Shown: positions 1 to 7,531, numbered from the stretch's first letter. The stretch: DNA of 8,652 bases from an uncultured Holophagales bacterium (GCA_937864895.1 CALMDF010000199.1:1-8652), one strand, 5' to 3'. Made by a program: numbers and translations. The notes: generated by a model not told the origin, from the sequence alone.

Positions 1-759
1 GCACACCCCGCGCGGCCCGGCGCGGGGGGGGGGGCCGCGCCCGCGGGGGGGGGGGGGGGGGCGGCGGGGCGGGGGGGGGGGGCGGGGGCGGGGGCGGCCC
101 GGCGCGGCGAGGGACGGCATCCCGGCCGTCCCGCGCCCCAGGACGCGCAGGGCGCGGCGGTTCCCGTCGGCTGGGACGAGGTCGACGTCCTCCTCGAAGG
201 CCATTCGGGCGTCGTCCGGCCGGAACCGGAGGAGACGTTCGACGAGGCCCTCGGGAAGGCCGCCGGTGCGCGCGGGAAGCGTCCCGTCGAGCGCACCCGG
301 CTCGTGCCCCATCAGCTCCGCCGCGACCCGGTTCGCCGCCACGACGCGTCCGTCCCCGTCGAGGACGAGGAGGCCCGCGGGAATCTCCTCGAAGGCCGCG
401 AGGCGCCGGGCCTCGCTCCGTTCGAGGGCGTCGAGAGGCACGTGCAGAAAGAGGACGCCGCGCGCCTCCGGGTCCGGCATCGCCGACAGGAAGACCTGGA
501 CGGGAGCTCCGTCGCGCCGCTCCACGACCGTGCGGCGGGCCGGGAGGGCCTGCCCCGTGGCGAGGACGCGTTCGATGCCGGCCATCCCCTCCGCGGCCGA
601 CGCCTCGCGGTGGAAAGACTCCCAGAGCGGCCGGCCCCGGGCCTCGGCCTCCGTCAGACCGAACAGCCTCTCCGCGGCCGGGGAGACGGAACGAACCGTC
701 CCGGTCTCGTCGACGAGGACGAGCGCGAGGACCTCTCCGAGCCGACCGCCCGCCGTCAT
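1..759 (-). CDS. Tandem PAS-domain sensory protein (N-terminal part; runs off the left edge)
   Basis: This leftward gene is not closed within the window. The reliable part is about residues 1-219, up to the G/C tract. Two PAS folds are visible. PAS1 is at about residues 8-110, with LVLVDETGTVRSVSPAAERLFG, the classic sensor strand and helix pattern. PAS2 is at about residues 121-215, with AGLLVLDGDGRVVAANRVA. No signal peptide or membrane segment is seen, so it is probably cytoplasmic. PAS pairs usually sit ahead of a histidine kinase, GGDEF or sigma-54 output domain; that domain lies outside the window, so the output is unknown. ATG 759 is chosen because an in-frame stop lies at 783-781 and no other start lies between. 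The gene follows the M20 peptidase after 21 bp and may be co-transcribed, although it has its own TATGAT element. The frame below about position 110 is unreliable. Confidence 0.75.
   Translation of the reverse strand, partial: MTAGGRLGEVLALVLVDETGTVRSVSPAAERLFGLTEAEARGRPLWESFHREASAAEGMAGIERVLATGQALPARRTVVERRDGAPVQVFLSAMPDPEARGVLFLHVPLDALERSEARRLAAFEEIPAGLLVLDGDGRVVAANRVAAELMGHEPGALDGTLPARTGGLPEGLVERLLRFRPDDARMAFEEDVDLVPADGNRRALRVLGRGTAGMPSLAAPGRPRPRPPPPPRRPPPPPRGRGPPPRAGPRGVC
6..109. other. Pure G/C homopolymer-rich tract, probable sequencing/assembly artefact
   Basis: This stretch contains no A or T over 104 bases. It includes G-runs of 11 (24-34), 17 (45-61) and 12 (71-82), separated by single C or short C/G interruptions. 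The sequence just to its right (from about 110) is ordinary coding sequence of the leftward PAS gene, with normal codon texture. Read in that gene's frame, the tract would give almost only proline, arginine, alanine and glycine. Runs like this at a sequence edge are typical of no-signal poly-G calls in two-colour sequencing or of collapsed low-quality contig ends. A genuine G-quadruplex-forming tract is possible but less likely. Base identity and frame should not be trusted here. Confidence 0.7.
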
Positions 760-765
760 CGTCCG

Positions 766-771
766 ATCATA
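766..771 (-). promoter_or_regulatory. -10-like element TATGAT ahead of the PAS gene
   Basis: On the minus strand TATGAT (5 of 6 matches to TATAAT) is followed by six bases and then the ATG at 759. This would place transcription initiation at or next to the start codon. No Shine-Dalgarno sequence is visible in the 21-bp gap and no convincing -35 hexamer is seen. The promoter role is inferred from the match and from similar elements before other starts in this window. Confidence 0.45.
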
Positions 772-780
772 CGGGCGCGT

Positions 781-2211
781 TCAGCGACGCGGAGATTCCG
801 CCGGCCCCTGCCCCGTCGCGGCTTCGCGGACGAGCTGGACCACCGTCTCGACTCCTTCGACGAACCAGTCGGCACGCATCCTCTCGTTGCGGCCGTGGAT
901 TCCCGCCGCGTCGTAGTAGTTGACCCGGAACGGGAGCATTCCGTAGGCGCGGATGCCTCGTCCTCGAAGGACGCGGTTCTCGGAGAGTCCGGGCCCGAGG
1001 ACCGGCGCCACGACCGCGCCGGGGAACCGCCGCCGGAGAACCCTCCGGGCGATCGAGAAGAGGCCCGTCTCCGGGGACTCCGGCTCGCCCTTCGCGGAGA
1101 GCAGGACCCGGACCGTGACCTTCGGGTCGGCGATGGCCTCGACGACGGCGGCCAGGAAGTCGTCGGGGCTCGTCGAAGGGAGCAGCCGCGCGTCGACCTC
1201 GGCCCACGCCGTCCTCGGGTGGGCGTTCACCGCCGGGCTGTCGGTGCCGAATCGGGTCACGGAAACCGTGTCCGAGAGGAGGAGGCGCTGCCACGGCGCG
1301 ACCCGCCTGCGGACTCCTTCCGGGTCGCGCGCGACTTCCGTCGCGAGCTGCCTGAGGAATGCCGCTTCCGGGGCGGGGCGTACCAGCGCGAGCGCGCGAA
1401 GCTGCCTCTCGAGCACCGGCTCCACGCGCACCGGCCCCTCCATCGCGGCGAGGCGCGCGACCGCCCGCGCGATTCGCGCGGCCGGCCCCGAGGCATCCGC
1501 CGAGGCCGAGTGGCCGCCGGCCCCTCCCGCCTCGAGTCTCAGCCAGAGCGCGCCCTTCTGCTGAACCTCGATCCCGAACCAGCGTGCCTGGTCGACGATC
1601 GTCTCGACGTCGCCGCCCTCCCCCATCGCCTCGCCGATCCCCGCGAGCCACCCGGCGCGCTTCGCGAGAATCGCGCCGACTCCGAGCCGGCCGCCCGTCT
1701 CCTCGTCCGCGGTGGCGAGATAGACGACGTCCCGCACGAGCGGACGACCCCGCCGCTTCAGGTCGAGGAAGGCCTCGAGCTGGGCCATCCCGAGGCCTTT
1801 CGTGTCCAGCGTTCCCCGTCCGACGAGGACGTTCTCGCCGACGAACCCGGCGGCGAAGGGCGGCTTCTGCCAGCCCGCCGGAGGCGCCGGGACGACGTCG
1901 ATGTGGTGGTGAAGGAGCAGGCCGGGCTGCTTCCCCGAGCCCCTCAGTCTCGCGTAGAGATTCGCGCGTCCCGGTTCGGGCTCGAAGATCTCCGTCTCGA
2001 TTCCCTCGCGCTCGAGGAGCTCCTTCAGGAAGAGCGCCCCTCGCAGCTCGTTCCCGGGCGGGTTCGAAGTGTCCAGCCGGAGGTAGGAGCGAAGCCTCTC
2101 GACCGAGGCCGGCCAGGCGCCGTCCGTGTCCGCGGCCCGGAGCGCGCCCGCCGCGAGGAGCGTGGCCATCGCGGCGGGGAGTAAGAGGCCGGGCCGGCGC
2201 GCTCTCGTCAC
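781..2211 (-). CDS. Secreted M20-family zinc metallopeptidase (carboxypeptidase-like)
   Basis: This 476-residue protein belongs to the M20/M25/M40 metallohydrolase family, whose members remove residues from short peptides or deacylate amino acids using two metal ions. The motifs appear in order. HxD is H103-I-D105 (in LLHHHIDVVP), the bridging Asp is D136 in GRGTLDTKG, and the catalytic DEE is D169-E171. A likely D207 follows, then the lid/dimer-domain GGHSA (H234) and the final ligand H439 in AGIHGRNERM. The N-terminus has an RARR n-region, a hydrophobic stretch and an Ala-rich cleavage site near residue 26, so the mature enzyme should be exported. The start is GTG 2211: an in-frame TAA lies four codons upstream, and starting at ATG 2169 would lose the positive n-region. 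GGGAG directly abuts the GTG, too close to be a normal ribosome site. The substrate is unknown. The gene is divergent from prmC and upstream of the PAS gene. Confidence 0.92.
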   Translation of the reverse strand: MTRARRPGLLLPAAMATLLAAGALRAADTDGAWPASVERLRSYLRLDTSNPPGNELRGALFLKELLEREGIETEIFEPEPGRANLYARLRGSGKQPGLLLHHHIDVVPAPPAGWQKPPFAAGFVGENVLVGRGTLDTKGLGMAQLEAFLDLKRRGRPLVRDVVYLATADEETGGRLGVGAILAKRAGWLAGIGEAMGEGGDVETIVDQARWFGIEVQQKGALWLRLEAGGAGGHSASADASGPAARIARAVARLAAMEGPVRVEPVLERQLRALALVRPAPEAAFLRQLATEVARDPEGVRRRVAPWQRLLLSDTVSVTRFGTDSPAVNAHPRTAWAEVDARLLPSTSPDDFLAAVVEAIADPKVTVRVLLSAKGEPESPETGLFSIARRVLRRRFPGAVVAPVLGPGLSENRVLRGRGIRAYGMLPFRVNYYDAAGIHGRNERMRADWFVEGVETVVQLVREAATGQGPAESPRR

Positions 2212-2217
2212 CTCCCG

Positions 2218-2223
2218 AGCTTA
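2218..2223 (-). promoter_or_regulatory. Weak -10-like element TAAGCT ahead of the M20 peptidase
   Basis: TAAGCT on the minus strand fits TANNNT, is followed by C, and lies exactly six bases before the GTG at 2211. That is the same spacing as TATGAT before the PAS gene and TAGCAT before rsmI. The resemblance to TATAAT is only 3 of 6. It is reported because of the shared placement, and its function is inferred. Confidence 0.3.
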
Positions 2224-2231
2224 TGCGATGG

Positions 2232-2237
2232 CAAGAT
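2232..2237 (+). promoter_or_regulatory. Weak -10-like element CAAGAT ahead of prmC
   Basis: CAAGAT followed by C ends six bases before the GTG at 2244, matching the spacing seen before rsmI and the PAS gene. Only 3 of 6 positions agree with TATAAT and the leading T is missing. If real, it sits back to back with the M20 element in a 32-bp divergent gap. It also favours GTG 2244 over ATG 2223 as the prmC start. Confidence 0.25.
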
Positions 2238-2243
2238 CCGGGC

Positions 2244-3086
2244 GTGCCGACCTGGTCCGACCTCCTCGCCGAAGGGCGCGCGGCCCTCGACTCGCCGGGC
2301 TTCGCGCCGTACGAGGCCGAGGAGCTCCTCGCCTCGGCGGCGGGACGGCCCCGCGCGTGGTTCCTCGCGCGGCGGCGCGAGGACGCCGCCGGGGACGACG
2401 CCGCGCGCTACCGCGGGCTCCTCGCGCGCCGCGCCGCCGGCGAGCCGCTCCAGTACCTCCTCGGCGAGTGGGAGTTCCTCGGCCGCACGTTCCGGGTGGA
2501 CCCGCGCGCCCTCATCCCGCGGGGCGAGACCGAGGCGATCGTCGAGATGGCCCGCGCGGCCGCGCCCGCGGCCCGCTCGATCCTCGACGCCGGCACCGGG
2601 AGCGGTGTCCTCGCCGTCTCGATCGCGCTCGAGAGACCGGAGGCGCGCGTCGTCGCCGTCGACCGGTCCGAGGGCGCCCTCGCCCTCGCCCGCTCCAACG
2701 CGCGCCTCCACGGCGTCGCGGGGCGCGTCTCCTTCGTCGCCTCCGACTGGCTGTCGGGCCTCGCCCGGCGCCCCCTCTTCGACCTCGCCCTCGCGAACCC
2801 CCCGTACGTCCCGCGCCTCGACGCGCCGCACGTCGACAGGACCGTCTCCGACCACGAGCCCCACCTCGCCCTCTTCGGAGGGGACGACGGCCTCGACGCC
2901 GTCCGCGTCCTCCTCGCGGAGCTCCCGGCGCTCCTCCTCCCCGGCACCCCGTTCCTCTTCGAGATCGGCTACGGGCAGGCGAGCGAAGTGAGCGGGCTCG
3001 TCGAGGCGGCGCCGGCCTTCGCGCTCGAGGACGTGCGCCTCGACGCGGCCGGGATCCCGCGCACGGTCGTCGCCCGGCGGCGCTGA
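2244..3086 (+). CDS. prmC: Peptide chain release factor N5-glutamine methyltransferase PrmC/HemK
   Basis: PrmC uses S-adenosylmethionine to methylate the glutamine of the GGQ motif in release factors RF1 and RF2, which speeds translation termination. The 280-residue product has the family's N-terminal helical domain with PLQYLLGEWEFLG (about residues 68-80) and IPRGETE (91-97). The SAM-binding motif I is DAGTGSG (115-121). The diagnostic NPPY catalytic motif is at 185-188, followed by EPHLALFGGDDGLD. The usual IPRPETE/IPRPDTE is IPRGETE here. GTG 2244 (MPTWSDLLAEGR) gives the N-terminus expected for the family; ATG 2223 would add seven residues and has no ribosome site. In many bacteria prmC follows prfA, but here a divergent peptidase lies upstream. 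murA follows after 48 bp. Cytoplasmic. Confidence 0.95.
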   Translation: MPTWSDLLAEGRAALDSPGFAPYEAEELLASAAGRPRAWFLARRREDAAGDDAARYRGLLARRAAGEPLQYLLGEWEFLGRTFRVDPRALIPRGETEAIVEMARAAAPAARSILDAGTGSGVLAVSIALERPEARVVAVDRSEGALALARSNARLHGVAGRVSFVASDWLSGLARRPLFDLALANPPYVPRLDAPHVDRTVSDHEPHLALFGGDDGLDAVRVLLAELPALLLPGTPFLFEIGYGQASEVSGLVEAAPAFALEDVRLDAAGIPRTVVARRR

Positions 3087-3119
3087 CGGCGCGCCCGGGG
3101 GCCCGCCGGCACTGCGTAC

Positions 3120-3125
3120 TAAACT
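3120..3125 (+). promoter_or_regulatory. Possible -10 element TAAACT ahead of murA
   Basis: TAAACT followed by C (4 of 6 to TATAAT; embedded in the AT-rich island GTACTAAACT at 3116-3125) ends nine bases before the TTG start of murA. It lies in the 48-bp prmC-murA gap. The island stands out in otherwise GC-saturated sequence and there is no Shine-Dalgarno sequence. Initiation here would leave a leader of only a few bases. Read-through from prmC is equally possible. Confidence 0.35.
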
Positions 3126-3134
3126 CCCGCCGCT

Positions 3135-4418
3135 TTGGACGCATTCCTCGTCTCCGGACCCTCCCGCATCTCGGGCGAGCTCGCCGTCTCGGGCGCCAAG
3201 AACGCCGCGCTCCCCGACATCGCCGCCACCCTCCTCTCCGAGCGGCCCGTCGCCCTCGACCGCCTCCCCCCCGTCGCCGACATCCGGACGATGAAGAAGC
3301 TCCTCGCGGGGATGGGCGTCGCGGTCTCCGGCGAAGCGCCCGGGACGGTCGTCTTCGACGCGTCGCGGATCGTTTCCACCGAGGCGCCCTACGACCTCGT
3401 CCGGACGATGCGCGCCTCCATCCTCGTCCTCGGCCCGCTCCTCGCCCGCTTCGGCGAGGCCCGCGTCTCGCTCCCGGGCGGCTGCGCCATCGGCGTGAGG
3501 CCCGTCGACCTCCACCTCATGGCGTTCGAGGCCATGGGGGCGCGGATCGCCGTCGAGAAGGGTTACATCCACGCCCACGTCTCGCGCGTCGGCCCCGGCC
3601 GCGGGCGGCTCACCGGCGCCACTATCCGCTTTCCCCAGGTCACCGTCACCGGGACCGAGAACGTGATGCTCGCGGCCACGCTGGCCCGCGGCGTCACGAC
3701 CATCGAGAACGCCGCGCGCGAGCCCGAGGTCGTCGACCTCGGAAGGCTCCTCGTCTCGATGGGAGCGCGCGTCGAAGGCGCGGGAACGCCGACCATCGTC
3801 GTCGAGGGCCTCGACTCCCTTGCCGGTGCGACGGCGCCTCACGCCGTCCTCGCGGACCGGATCGAGGCGGGCACCTACGCCACCGCCGCCGCGATCACCG
3901 GCGGCGACGTCACGCTCCACGGCGCGAGCGAGGAAGACCTCCCCGCGTTCGTCTCGGCCCTCCGCGCCGCCGGCGCCGACGTCACGTCGACCGGCACCGC
4001 CCTTCGGGTCTCCCGCACCGGCCCGCTCCGCGCCGTCGACGTCGAGACCGCCCCGCACCCGGGCTACCCGACCGACCTGCAGGCGCAGTGGATGGCCCTC
4101 ATGACGCAGGCCGAGGGGACCTCGCGCGTCGTCGAGACGATCTTCGAGAACCGCTTCCTCCACGCCGCCGAGCTCGTCCGCCTCGGCGCCCAGGTGCGGA
4201 TCGAGGGCCACACCGCCTTCGTCACCGGCCCGTCGCGGCTCGAGGGGGCTACCGTCACCGCCTCCGACCTCCGGGCCTCGGCGGCCCTCGTCCTCGCGGC
4301 CCTCGTCGCCGAAGGGGAGACCCTCGTCCGCCGCATCTACCACCTCGACCGGGGCTACGCCGCCATGGAAGAGAGGCTCTCCTCTCTCGGCGCCCGGGTC
4401 TCGCGCGTCTCCGGGTGA
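3135..4418 (+). CDS. murA: UDP-N-acetylglucosamine 1-carboxyvinyltransferase MurA
   Basis: MurA transfers enolpyruvate from phosphoenolpyruvate to UDP-GlcNAc, the first committed step of peptidoglycan synthesis, in the cytoplasm. The product is 427 residues, close to the usual 420. It starts MDAFLVSGP, like the E. coli protein, and has the catalytic SGAKNAALP (K22, N23). The flexible loop with the reactive cysteine is [13 protein letters not shown] (C117, equivalent to C115). The catalytic aspartate lies in YPTDLQAQ (D314), and RIYHLDRGY (R400) is near the C-terminus. The start is TTG 3135: an in-frame TAA at 3120-3122 rules out anything longer, and family alignment needs this first residue. 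No ribosome site precedes it. Keeping cysteine rather than aspartate in the loop is the state associated with fosfomycin sensitivity. The stop overlaps the next gene by 4 bp (GTGA), implying coupled expression. Confidence 0.97.
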   Translation: MDAFLVSGPSRISGELAVSGAKNAALPDIAATLLSERPVALDRLPPVADIRTMKKLLAGMGVAVSGEAPGTVVFDASRIVSTEAPYDLVRTMRASILVLGPLLARFGEARVSLPGGCAIGVRPVDLHLMAFEAMGARIAVEKGYIHAHVSRVGPGRGRLTGATIRFPQVTVTGTENVMLAATLARGVTTIENAAREPEVVDLGRLLVSMGARVEGAGTPTIVVEGLDSLAGATAPHAVLADRIEAGTYATAAAITGGDVTLHGASEEDLPAFVSALRAAGADVTSTGTALRVSRTGPLRAVDVETAPHPGYPTDLQAQWMALMTQAEGTSRVVETIFENRFLHAAELVRLGAQVRIEGHTAFVTGPSRLEGATVTASDLRASAALVLAALVAEGETLVRRIYHLDRGYAAMEERLSSLGARVSRVSG

Positions 4419-6823
4419 CCGCGGTGCGGCGCGAGGTCCCGCGCGCGGCGCTCGCCGCCACCGCGCTCCTCGCGCTCGCCCCGTGGGTCGCGCGCCCCGC
4501 CCGCGGCACGGACCCCGGACCCGCCGTCTCCCCCGAGACCCTCCGCGCCGTCGAGCGCGAGGCGGCCGAGGCCGCCCGCGCCGAGGACTGGGCCGACGTC
4601 CTCGCCCACCTCGGCCGGCTCCACCGCCTCTCCCCGTCGCGGTACGCCGACGGCCGGTTCGACTTCCTCACGGCGCGCGCCCTCGCCGGCCTCGACCGGA
4701 TCGACGAGGCCCTCGTGAGGTTCGAGCGCTACGTGGCGACGGGCGACCTCTTCGACGTCCCGGCGCGGCTCGCCGCCGCGCGCTTCCGCTTCCAGAAGGG
4801 GGACGGCCTCGGCGCCCTCGAGCTCCTCTTCCCGCTCCTGCAGCGCAGGGAGGGGGCCGTCGCGCGGCGCGCCCTCCGGACCGCCCTCGACGCCCTCGAG
4901 ACCCGCTTCGACCCCGTCGCCCTGTCGCGCCTCGTCGCCGCGCAGCCGCAGACCCCGCCCCGCGAGCGCAGGCGCCTCCAGGCGCTCCGGGCCGAGGGGC
5001 TCGACCGGGAGGGCGCCGTGGACGAGGCCGCCAGGCTCCGTCTCTCCCTCCTCGCCGAGGGACGCCGCGACGACGCCGCGGCGACGCTCCTCGCGCGGGA
5101 GCTCCGCGGGCGCGAGCCGAAGGCCCTCCCCGACGCCTCGCTCCGGCTCCTCGTCGACACCGCCCGCTCCCAGCGCGACCTCGAGCTCGCCGAGCGCCTC
5201 GCCGCCGAGCGCGAGCGGCGCGCCCTCCTCGGTCGCGACGCCGCGGAGACGGCCACCGCCCGCTTCGAGCTCTCGCGCCTGCGGGCCTCGCGCGGCCGGT
5301 TCGCCGAGGCGGCGAAGGGGTTCGAGACGCTCCTCGCCTCCCTGCCGAAGACCTTCCGCGCCCCGCGCGCGAAGGGGGACGACGGCTTCGGGACGGCCGC
5401 CTTCGCCGCGCGCGTCCGCTTCAACCTCGGCGCGATGAAGGAGAAGCTCGGCGACCTCGACGGCGCCGTCTCCGAGTTCCGCCTGGTCGAGGCGGGCAGG
5501 GCCGGCCCCGCCGGGCTCGCCGTCCTCCAGAGGGCGCGCCTCGAGATCCGCCGCGGGAACCTCGATCGCGCCGAGGGGCTCCTCCTCAGGCCCTCCCTCG
5601 CGAGAGAGCCGGGCCGGGTCGAGGCGCTCCTCCTCCTCGTGGAGCGGCGCGCGCAGGCCGGCCACGGCGCCGGCGCGGCCCGCGCCCTCGCGCCCGTCCA
5701 GGCGCTCGCCCGGGTGAAGAAGCTGCCCGAGCCGTGGTCTTCCGAGCTCCCGTTCTGGAGCGGCCTCGTGGCCCACGCCGAGCGCCGCCCGGCGGACGCC
5801 CTCGCCGCCTGGGCCTCCGTCCTCGCGTCGGTCCCGGGCTCCTTCGCGGCCGAGCAGGCCGAGGCCCGGATCTCGCAGCTCCCGCCCGAGCTCGTCCGGA
5901 ACTTCGTCCGGGCCTCCCGCGACGCCGGGACGCGGCTCCTCGAGGCGAAGAAGCCGGACGAGGCCCGCAGGCGCCTCCTCCCGGCGGCTCTCCTCGGCGA
6001 CGCCGACGCCCGCGCCTACCTGAAGGTCGCCTACTCGCAGCTCCCGCGGTACGCCGACCTCCTCCTCGCCCCCGAGCTGCCCGACGAGACCCTCCCCGAC
6101 CTCTGCGGCGACGCCGCCGCCTGCCGGCTCCTCCAGCTCGGCCTCGCCCAGGACGCCGAGCCGATCGTCCGCGACGCGCGTCGCCTCGACACGATCCTCG
6201 GGTGCCTCGTCGCCGCGCGCCTCGCCGAGGACGCGGACGCCGGCCCCGCCGCCCTCGAGGCGGCCGAGGCGCTCGCGCGGAAGATCCCCCGGGACTTCCT
6301 CCTCGACCTCGCCCCGCGCACCGTCCGCCGCGGCCTCGCGCCGCGCCCCTTCGACCGCCTCGTCGCCCAGGCCGCCGCGGAGCTCGGCGTCCCGCGGGAC
6401 CTCCTCTACGCCGTCATGCGCCAGGAGAGCCGCTTCGACCGCGAGGCGGCCTCCCCCGCCGCGGCGCGCGGCCTCATGCAGCTCACGCTCCCGGCCGCGG
6501 GCGAGGCCGCGCGCGAGCTGAACGAGGAGCCGCCGGCCTACTCCGACCTCTACGACCCGGCCCGCTCCATCCGGCTCGGGGCCCGGACCCTCCGCTCCCT
6601 CCTCGACCGCTTCGACGGGGACGCCGCCCTCGCCGCCTCGGGCTACAACGCCGGCGCGGGGCAGACGGTCCTCTGGAGCGGGGGAAGCTCGCGCCCGGCC
6701 GAGGCGCTCCTGGCGGCGATCAGCTACGCCGAGACGCGCACCTACGTCAGGCGCGTCCTCGCGAACCGCCGCGGCTACCGGCTCGCGCTACCGGACGAGG
6801 AGGCGATGGGCGGCCGGCGGTAG
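4415..6823 (+). CDS. Exported helical-repeat lytic transglycosylase (Slt70-like, SLT domain)
   Basis: This 802-residue protein is a probable soluble lytic murein transglycosylase, cleaving MurNAc-GlcNAc bonds with formation of 1,6-anhydro ends in the periplasm. The N-terminus (VRRE then an Ala/Leu-rich stretch to about residue 30) looks like a signal peptide without a lipobox cysteine. Residues about 40-640 are alpha-helical and TPR-like, for example [20 protein letters not shown] and [16 protein letters not shown]. The C-terminal SLT domain (about 645-790) has RQES with catalytic E671, GLMQL (686-690), GYNAGAG (743-749) and [13 protein letters not shown] (from 769). Cysteines 564, 570 and 597 cluster and could form a disulfide. 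GTG 4415 gives a 4-bp overlap with murA; GTG 4424 is an alternative. Coupling to murA pairs wall synthesis with wall turnover. The 3' end overlaps the convergent gene. Confidence 0.92.
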   Translation: MTAVRREVPRAALAATALLALAPWVARPARGTDPGPAVSPETLRAVEREAAEAARAEDWADVLAHLGRLHRLSPSRYADGRFDFLTARALAGLDRIDEALVRFERYVATGDLFDVPARLAAARFRFQKGDGLGALELLFPLLQRREGAVARRALRTALDALETRFDPVALSRLVAAQPQTPPRERRRLQALRAEGLDREGAVDEAARLRLSLLAEGRRDDAAATLLARELRGREPKALPDASLRLLVDTARSQRDLELAERLAAERERRALLGRDAAETATARFELSRLRASRGRFAEAAKGFETLLASLPKTFRAPRAKGDDGFGTAAFAARVRFNLGAMKEKLGDLDGAVSEFRLVEAGRAGPAGLAVLQRARLEIRRGNLDRAEGLLLRPSLAREPGRVEALLLLVERRAQAGHGAGAARALAPVQALARVKKLPEPWSSELPFWSGLVAHAERRPADALAAWASVLASVPGSFAAEQAEARISQLPPELVRNFVRASRDAGTRLLEAKKPDEARRRLLPAALLGDADARAYLKVAYSQLPRYADLLLAPELPDETLPDLCGDAAACRLLQLGLAQDAEPIVRDARRLDTILGCLVAARLAEDADAGPAALEAAEALARKIPRDFLLDLAPRTVRRGLAPRPFDRLVAQAAAELGVPRDLLYAVMRQESRFDREAASPAAARGLMQLTLPAAGEAARELNEEPPAYSDLYDPARSIRLGARTLRSLLDRFDGDAALAASGYNAGAGQTVLWSGGSSRPAEALLAAISYAETRTYVRRVLANRRGYRLALPDEEAMGGRR

Positions 6824-7494
6824 ACGAGGATCCGCGTCTTCGCGCGGAGGTCCTCCGTCCAGCGCTCCACTTCCTCGTTGAGGAGACGCTCCCGCAGGAG
6901 CTCCCGCACCTGCTCTCTCACCTCGGCGTAGGGCGGAAGGGTCTCGAGCCCCCTCGCGGCGGCCTCGACGCCGAACGGCCCCTCGTAGAAGGCCTTCGTC
7001 GCCTCCTCGGTCACCTTCACCGTCGGGAGGAGGCGCTCGCGGGCATAGCTCTCGAGCGCGATCCCTCGGCGGATCCACGCCTTCACCTCGTCGCGGCTCG
7101 TGCGGGCGCGCTCGAGGGCCCTGTCGAACGGCTCTCCCGTCCCCGCCTCGTAGCGCGCCGCCACCTCGTCGAGCTTCGCGTCCACCTCGGCCGGGTCGGG
7201 CTCGAGGCCCGTCAGGAGGCGCAGCTCCTTCTCCCGGAGGAGCTCGACGACCCGGAGGTCGAGGAGGCGGTCCCGGTAGGCCAGCTCCTCCTCGCCCTCG
7301 CGCCGCGGCAGGAAGCCGATCTCCGCGAGGCGCGAGATCTCCCCCTCGAGGACGATCTCGTCACCCACGACGGCGGCGATCCGGTCGAGCGTCACGGCCG
7401 GGCCGGTCGTCGGCGGAGGCGCGTCGGCCGCCCGAGCCGGAGGCGCCGCGGCCGGCGCGAGCGCGAGGAGCATTGCCGCGGCGAGGGCCTTCAT
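6775..7494 (-). CDS. Exported SurA-like N-terminal (chaperone) domain protein, no parvulin domain
   Basis: This 239-residue protein begins with a clear signal peptide ([14 protein letters not shown], cleavage near ARA-AD at residues 20-24). The segment [20 protein letters not shown] (34-53) is the hallmark opening of the SurA N-terminal domain. Long charged helices follow (about 70-170), and a closing helix (about 188-220, [20 protein letters not shown]) resembles the one that packs against that domain. No parvulin (PpiC/Rotamase) sequence lies between them, so it is predicted to be a periplasmic chaperone for outer-membrane or secreted proteins rather than an isomerase. ATG 7494 is chosen for the signal peptide; longer in-frame starts would run into rsmI. 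The last 16 codons overlap the transglycosylase gene on the other strand. The SurA-like assignment comes from motif recognition; the exact substrates are unknown. Confidence 0.82.
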   Translation of the reverse strand: MKALAAAMLLALAPAAAPPARAADAPPPTTGPAVTLDRIAAVVGDEIVLEGEISRLAEIGFLPRREGEEELAYRDRLLDLRVVELLREKELRLLTGLEPDPAEVDAKLDEVAARYEAGTGEPFDRALERARTSRDEVKAWIRRGIALESYARERLLPTVKVTEEATKAFYEGPFGVEAAARGLETLPPYAEVREQVRELLRERLLNEEVERWTEDLRAKTRILVYRRPPIASSSGSASR

Positions 7495-7501
7495 CGGCGT
7501 G

Positions 7502-7507
7502 ATCGTA
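7502..7507 (-). promoter_or_regulatory. -10-like element TACGAT ahead of the SurA-like gene
   Basis: TACGAT on the minus strand (4 of 6 to TATAAT, followed by C) ends seven bases before the ATG at 7494. It overlaps the perfect 8-bp palindrome TCGTACGA at 7503-7510, which could be an operator half-site or chance. There is no Shine-Dalgarno sequence. The element shares a 43-bp divergent gap with the rsmI promoter candidate. Confidence 0.4.
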
Positions 7508-7522
7508 CGACGCGAGGCCGGC

Positions 7523-7531
7523 TGGTAGCAT
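7523..7531 (+). promoter_or_regulatory. Extended -10-like element TGGTAGCAT ahead of rsmI
   Basis: TG, one base, then TAGCAT fits an extended -10 promoter (TGNTANNAT). It ends six bases before the GTG at 7538, so the predicted transcript would start at or beside the start codon. No Shine-Dalgarno sequence lies in the gap and no convincing -35 hexamer is visible. This is the best-formed plus-strand promoter candidate in the window. Confidence 0.5.

Noticed and set aside
760..770. ATG at 770 on the minus strand as an alternative PAS gene start
   Set aside because: It is out of frame and reaches a stop after four codons.
304..2184. Plus-strand open frame (626 codons) opposite the PAS and M20 genes
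   Set aside because: It is Arg/Pro/Asp-rich shadow sequence; the minus-strand genes carry complete PAS and M20 motifs.
2212..2216. GGGAG on the minus strand as a Shine-Dalgarno site for the M20 gene
   Set aside because: It directly abuts the GTG with zero spacing, and no better-spaced downstream start keeps the signal peptide. It is treated as coincidental or at best atypical.
3087..3110. GC-rich inverted repeats (GGCGCGCC at 3088-3095, CGGG-GG-CCCG at 3096-3105) as a prmC terminator
   Set aside because: The stems are short, there is no T-tract, and palindromic G/C words are expected by chance at this composition.
2208..4343. Long antisense open frame (711 codons) opposite prmC and murA
   Set aside because: It is low-complexity Gly/Arg/Glu/Asp-rich protein mirroring the codon structure of the sense genes, with no recognisable domain.
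2126..4414. Upstream in-frame extension of the transglycosylase frame, making a 1565-codon open frame across prmC and murA
   Set aside because: The extension is Arg/Pro/Ala-rich without any domain and lies over two clearly recognisable genes in other frames. Stop codons are simply rare at this GC content.
4355..5776. Antisense open frame (473 codons) opposite the murA end and the transglycosylase gene
   Set aside because: It is Glu/Gly/Arg-rich and repetitive, with no motif. The sense strand encodes a coherent exported helical/SLT protein.
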